A DNA stretch of 9,446 bases from UBA920 sp964424635 (GTDB lineage: Bacteria; Patescibacteriota; Doudnabacteria; UBA920): NCBI GenBank assembly GCA_964424635.1, contig CAYRJC010000036.1, positions 1-9,446 on the forward strand, given 5' to 3'. Positions 6,790 to 9,446 of this stretch are shown here, in pieces. Position numbers and translations under genes: made by a program. A model generated the notes under the pieces. The model saw only the letters and a list, made by a program, of their open reading frames with translations, was not told the origin of the DNA and searched no databases. How positions within the stretch are numbered: the stretch's first letter is position 1; every line of letters begins with the position of its first letter.

Positions 6790-7263
6790 TTAGCCATTGA
6801 GCCGGCGCCTACACTCTCCTCCTTGGTTATAAGCCCATTGTGCCATGGAATTAAATTTACCCCAGCCAGTAAGAGCATATAAATTATGATAGTAATCACC
6901 TAAAGCAAACCATGCGCTACACACATCAGGACGAGTCTGACTACTATCCTTGTTAATATCAAATGTAGGCTGGACTATATTAGGGTAATCTCTGGAAGCT
7001 AAAGCTGAAGCCTTGGCTGCGAGATCCTGAATCTCAGCTAAACCAGCTTTGGTTTTTACCACCACTGGATCCATTGCCTTGATCCTAGCAATAAGCGCAT
7101 CATATTCTGATGTATTCTTATTAACAATAGCACCTGCAGCATCTGAGTAATCAGCAGACGAAGATGTTCCCTTGTCCTGTAAATTAACAATAGCAACACT
7201 TGCAATAACACTGATTACAATAGAAATCAATGCGGTTACTACTAATTCAGAATTTATTTTCAT
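6790..7263 (-). CDS. Signal-anchored extracytoplasmic protein, unknown function
   Basis: This 157-residue protein is not recognised. Residues 7-27 (LVVTALISIVISVIASVAIV) form one hydrophobic segment after a short polar and basic N-terminus. No lipobox or clear cleavage site follows, so an uncleaved N-terminal anchor with the rest outside the cell is the simplest reading. Residues 50-90 are a predicted helix rich in Ala and Lys. The C-terminal part is Trp- and Tyr-rich (SAWFALGDYYHNLYALTGWGKFNSMAQWAYNQGGECRRRLNG) and carries the only two cysteines, C115 and C151, which could form a disulfide. Length, single TM and disulfide-capable tail would suit a pilin-like or small surface protein, but there is no type IV pilin GFxxxE motif. 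It has its own promoter-like sequence, is read away from the 5S terminator, and has no Shine-Dalgarno. Confidence 0.78.
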   Translation of the reverse strand: MKINSELVVTALISIVISVIASVAIVNLQDKGTSSSADYSDAAGAIVNKNTSEYDALIARIKAMDPVVVKTKAGLAEIQDLAAKASALASRDYPNIVQPTFDINKDSSQTRPDVCSAWFALGDYYHNLYALTGWGKFNSMAQWAYNQGGECRRRLNG

Positions 7264-7290
7264 ATTTCAAAATTAATTATTCTTAATTTT

Positions 7291-7319
7291 ATTATATTAT
7301 GAATGAATTAATGCTCCAA
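7291..7319 (-). promoter_or_regulatory. Promoter for the signal-anchored protein gene
   Basis: On the minus strand TATAAT (7296-7291) is preceded 17 bp upstream by TTGGAG (7319-7314, weak -35). The predicted leader is about 20 nt. Its location just after the rRNA operon terminator makes independent transcription likely. Confidence 0.45.
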
Positions 7320-7336
7320 TTCACTTATCCCCATAT

Positions 7337-7366
7337 AAAAAAACTCGCCTTTAGAGCGAGTTTTTT
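7337..7366 (-). terminator. rRNA operon terminator (bidirectional form)
   Basis: An 11-bp inverted repeat, AAAAAACTCGC and GCGAGTTTTTT, with a 7-nt loop is flanked by A- and T-runs. It starts a few nt after the 5S 3' end and ends the rRNA transcript. Its symmetry would also stop plus-strand transcription. Confidence 0.92.
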
Positions 7367-7372
7367 ATTAAA

Positions 7373-7483
7373 GGGCAGCTACCTACTTTTGCACTAGCAT
7401 GCGCTAGACTATCATCGGCACGAGCGCGTTTTACTGCTGAGTTCGGGATGGGATCAGGTAGGACCGCACTGTAAATGCCACCC
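7373..7483 (-). rRNA. rrf: 5S ribosomal RNA
   Basis: Helix I is formed by GGGTGGC at the 5' end (7483-7477) and GCTGCCC at the 3' end (7379-7373). Between them is the conserved 5S core ATCCCATCCCGAACTCAG, followed by a typical GTAGGTAG-like 3' arm. The length is about 111 nt, shorter than the usual 115-120. Ends are set by helix I pairing and may be off by one or two nt. It is last in the operon, directly before the terminator. Confidence 0.95.
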
Positions 7484-7773
7484 GGCTGGTGATTCCTATA
7501 TTACAAGATAACTTGTTTAATTTACAGAAATTACTAACCCGAAGGCATTATTAAATTATGCTTTGAAAACTAAATAGTGATAATGAGCAAGTCTTGCGTT
7601 AAACACAAAATGACTTTCGTCGCTCTATTGTAAGACGTTACACTGTATTCGATAAACTTATAGCAATTGCTTACCTTGTTCTAAATTAGCGCAAGGAGAA
7701 TCACAAATTGCTTGTCAAAAAGGTTGTATAATCTTCGTACTTGAAATGACTTGCGTCATAACAAATAAAAGAT
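7484..7773 (-). other. 23S-5S spacer with processing-stem-like sequences
   Basis: This transcribed spacer of about 290 nt is unusually long for 23S-5S and contains no tRNA cloverleaf or ORF that I can find. Just after the 23S 3' end there is a hairpin ATGAC-GCAA-GTCAT (7759-7746). Farther on, the RNA reads CTATTTAGTTTTCAAAGCA (7577-7559), the reverse complement of the TGCTTTGAAAACT-type sequence that sits before 23S in many bacterial rrn operons. This suggests the 3' arm of the pre-23S processing stalk. The 5' arm would lie outside the window. Confidence 0.6.
7578..7589 (-). promoter_or_regulatory. boxA-like element in the 23S-5S spacer
   Basis: On the RNA strand TGCTCATTATCA matches the rRNA antitermination boxA consensus TGCTCTTTAACA at 10 of 12 positions. 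boxA normally lies upstream of 16S and 23S, so this position is unexpected. It could be a real NusB/NusE site or chance. Confidence 0.3.
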
Positions 7774-8228
7774 AAGATTAAAACTTTCGGTTGATTAGTA
7801 TTGCTCGGCTCAATGTATTACTACACTTACACCTGCAACCTATTAAATCGCCACTTTTTATCCAGGCAAGCCCTTCAAAAAAATATTGATTGAAATACGC
7901 AGTAGTCTTCTGCGAACCTTTCGTATCCCGAAGGATACAACGAAACCTAGTCTTGTGGACAGCTTCGCGCTTATATGCTTTCAGCGCTTATCTAAACTAG
8001 ACCTAGCTACCCCGCCGTGCTCCTGAAGGAACAACGGGTACACCAGAGGTCTATGCATCTCGGTCCTCTCGTACTAGAGACGCGCCCACTCAAGTTTCGT
8101 ACACCCACAGCAGATAAGGACCAAACTGTCTCACGACGTTTTGAACCCAGCTCGCGTACCACTTTAATTGGCGAACAGCCAAACCCTTGGGAGCTTCTTC
8201 ACCCCCAGGACGTGATGAGCCGACATCG

Positions 8229-8699
8229 TACATTATTCCATACTTTCATATGGTGCAGACTATATCTTCATCTTATCAGCGACCTTAGTTTGCAAAGCAA
8301 ACATAGCCTGCCGTTCTATTCAACAAAAAAATTTGGCATAACCAAATCATTATTGTAAATATGTGTGTTATCAGTAATAACCAATACACACTAGATAAGA
8401 GTCGGCGTATTACCTTGATTTCTAAAATTATTAGAACTATCAAAGTCTCCCCTTTCGGGTCAGTCGTTACGGGGTCAATCTAATATTTTATAAGTTAGAA
8501 CTAACTCAATATTAGACGACTTCCCACGGTATTTCCATGTAATACTTTTCTGAAACTAACCACAGTATTACTTACGGGTTCACCGTTATAAGCCGAATTT
8601 ATTTATCTTTCAATTTTTATCTACAGCATCTTTCGATACCATAAGACGGAAGAAAGACCATTGGTATGAGATCACTCTCAAAGCACCCCGATTATGTTA
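8229..8699 (-). ncRNA. Group I intron in 23S rRNA at position 2500 (ORF-less, IA-like)
   Basis: A 471-nt insert splits GGCACCT and CGATGTCGG of the peptidyl-transferase loop. The fold read by eye: P1, 5'-exon GCACCU with guide GGGUGC (8688-8683), ending in U2500-G; P2 hairpin with GUGA loop (8680-8667); P3 UCGGC/GCCGA (8596-8592, 8406-8402); P4 ACGGU/ACCGU (8586-8582, 8530-8526); P5 GUAAUAC/GUAUUAC (8571-8565, 8545-8539); P6 GGGAAGUC/GACCCC (8525-8518, 8476-8471) continued by UCUAAUAUU/AAUAUUAGA; P7 GACUG/UAGUC (8465-8461, 8262-8258); P7.1 CCC-GAAA-GGGG (8459-8449); P7.2 CUUUGAU/AUCAAGG; P8 UCUUAUC/GAUAAGA (8400-8394, 8277-8271); P9 CCAUAU-GAAA-GUAUGG (8253-8238). The segment AAGAUAUAGUCUG is the classic S element. 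P7.1 and P7.2 point to subgroup IA. There is no endonuclease ORF. P10 (3'-exon CGAU with guide AUCG) fixes the 3' end after an A. Confidence 0.93.
8278..8393 (-). other. Expanded L8 loop of the intron with three hairpins
   Basis: This 116-nt loop capping P8 contains three perfect stems in a row on the RNA strand: GUGUGU/ACACAC (8391-8363), AUUUGG/CCAAAU (8347-8331) and GUUUGC-UUU-GCAAAC (8302-8288). L8 is a usual site for homing endonuclease genes in group I introns. No open frame is present here, so this may be the scar of a lost gene or an extra structural domain. Confidence 0.6.
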
Positions 8700-9446
8700 A
8701 GGTGCCAAACCTTCTCGTCTATGTGGACTATTGGAGAAGATCAGCCTGTTATCCCTAGAGTAACTTTTATCCGTTGGGCTTTGCGTCTTCCACTCGAACG
8801 CATCGGATCACTAACTTCTACTTTCGTACCTGCGCGAGTCGCCACTCTTGCAGTCAAGCAAGCTTATGCGTTTGCACTATCAGCGCGATTTCCATCCGCG
8901 CTTAGCTTACCTTAATAAACGCCTCCGTTACCATTTAGGAGGCAACCGCCCCAGTTAAACTACCCACGAGCCACTGTCCTTGATCAGGTTAAAATCAAGT
9001 TAGAAACAACGTTCACACAGGGTGGTATTTCACTATTGCCTCCACCTCAGCTAGCGCCGAGGCTTCAAAGGCTCCCACCTATGCTAAACAATATAAACAC
9101 TGTTTCAATAACACGCTATAGTAAAGCTTCATAGGGTCTTTCCGTCTTGCTGCGGGTAGACGGCATCTTTACCGCCATTGTAAGTTCATCGGAGTGTTCG
9201 TTAAGACAGTCTTCTACTCGTTATGCCATTCGTGCGGGTCGTAACTTACACGACAAGGAATTTCGCTACCATAGGACGGTTATAGTTACCGCCGGCGTTC
9301 ATCAGGGCTTGGGCTTCGAGGTTGCCCCAAAAGCTTTGACCTTCTGACACTGGCCAGGCATCAGCCCGTATACATCAGCTTGCGCTTTAGCACGGACCTA
9401 AGTTTTTGATAAACAGTCGGGAGAAGTCTTTCGCTGCGGCCTGTTT

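Larger units (their letters stand above)
7774..9446 (-). rRNA. rrl: 23S ribosomal RNA, 3' part, interrupted by a group I intron
   Basis: The minus strand follows bacterial 23S from about E. coli position 1750 to the 3' end. Landmarks in order are CGACTGTTTATC, TAGCGAAATTCCTTGTCG, AAGACGGAAAGACCC, GGGATAACAGGCTGAT, TTTGGCACC, then, after the intron, CGATGTCGGCTCATCAC, TGGTACGCGAGCTGGGTT, the sarcin-ricin loop AGTACGAGAGGACC, and TACTAATCAACCG near the 3' end at about 7774. Exon parts are 8700-9446 and 7774-8228. No other insertion is seen; the common intron sites around 1917-1951, 2449 and 2593 are continuous. The 5' part and 16S lie to the right of the window. Loss of the intron restores a normal peptidyl-transferase loop. 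Confidence 0.97.

Noticed and set aside
7484..7773. A tRNA gene in the 23S-5S spacer
   Set aside because: No acceptor/T-arm pair or GTTCGA-type loop was found.
8231..8231. G at 8231 as the conventional terminal G of the intron
   Set aside because: Splicing there would leave two extra nucleotides in the peptidyl-transferase loop and lose P10 pairing. It is kept as the alternative to test.
8304..8310. CAGGCTA on the RNA strand as the 5' side of P7
   Set aside because: It can pair with the S element, but the segment ACGACUG at 8467-8461 gives P7 in the correct order relative to P3, P7.1 and P8, so this second candidate falls inside L8.
8017..8358. Plus-strand frame of 113 codons, considered as an intron-encoded homing endonuclease
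   Set aside because: It is antisense to the rRNA and intron, runs through conserved 23S exon, and has no LAGLIDADG, GIY-YIG or HNH motif.
8694..9347. Plus-strand frames at 8694-8915 and 9147-9347
   Set aside because: They are antisense to conserved 23S rRNA sequence.
1..9446. CRISPR array, insertion sequence, prophage or known defence genes
   Set aside because: There are no regularly spaced repeats, transposase motifs, terminal inverted repeats or defence-domain signatures. The intron is the only mobile-type element seen.

Overview
The window is AT-rich bacterial chromosomal DNA. It carries housekeeping genes, a tRNA gene and the 3' part of an rRNA operon. The likely source is a reduced-genome bacterium of the Candidate Phyla Radiation (Patescibacteria). 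The grounds are a group I intron in the 23S gene, a stand-alone GlmU-type nucleotidyltransferase without its acetyltransferase half, an endonuclease Q homologue, a short 5S rRNA (about 111 nt), very weak use of Shine-Dalgarno sequences and several unrecognised small membrane proteins. This placement is inference. UGA acts as an ordinary stop (it ends the glmU-like gene), so the UGA=Gly lineages of the radiation are unlikely.

Layout. At 1-579 (minus) is the N-terminal part of DNA primase DnaG, which runs off the left edge. Next comes tRNA-Ser(GGA) at 696-783 (plus), with its own promoter. Two small plus-strand genes follow: an acidic-tailed protein (842-1156) and a small membrane protein resembling DUF2238/YjdF (1201-1605), closed by a clear terminator. 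A 387-residue two-TM coiled-coil protein of unknown function (1722-2885) has the strongest promoter and the best ribosome binding site seen here. On the minus strand are pyruvate kinase (2987-4417), an endonuclease Q-family PHP repair nuclease (4500-5834), a GlmU-type uridylyltransferase (5884-6618) and a signal-anchored exported protein (6790-7263).

The right 2 kb is the end of an rRNA operon on the minus strand: 23S (3' about 1.2 kb of mature sequence), a spacer of about 290 nt, 5S rRNA and a terminator. The 23S gene is interrupted between the equivalents of E. coli U2500 and C2501, in the peptidyl-transferase loop, by a 471-nt ORF-less group I intron (8229-8699). The fold can be followed by eye: P1 with a U-G pair at the 5' splice site, P3-P9, P7.1/P7.2, and GNRA loops on P2 and P9. 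This points to a group IA-like intron. P1, P10 and P9.0 all place the 3' splice site after an A rather than the nearly universal terminal G. This is the most interesting signal in the window.

The genes mostly look like separate transcription units (replication, tRNA, glycolysis, base-damage repair, cell-wall sugar nucleotide synthesis, ribosome) rather than one pathway. The glmU-like and endoQ genes may be co-transcribed.
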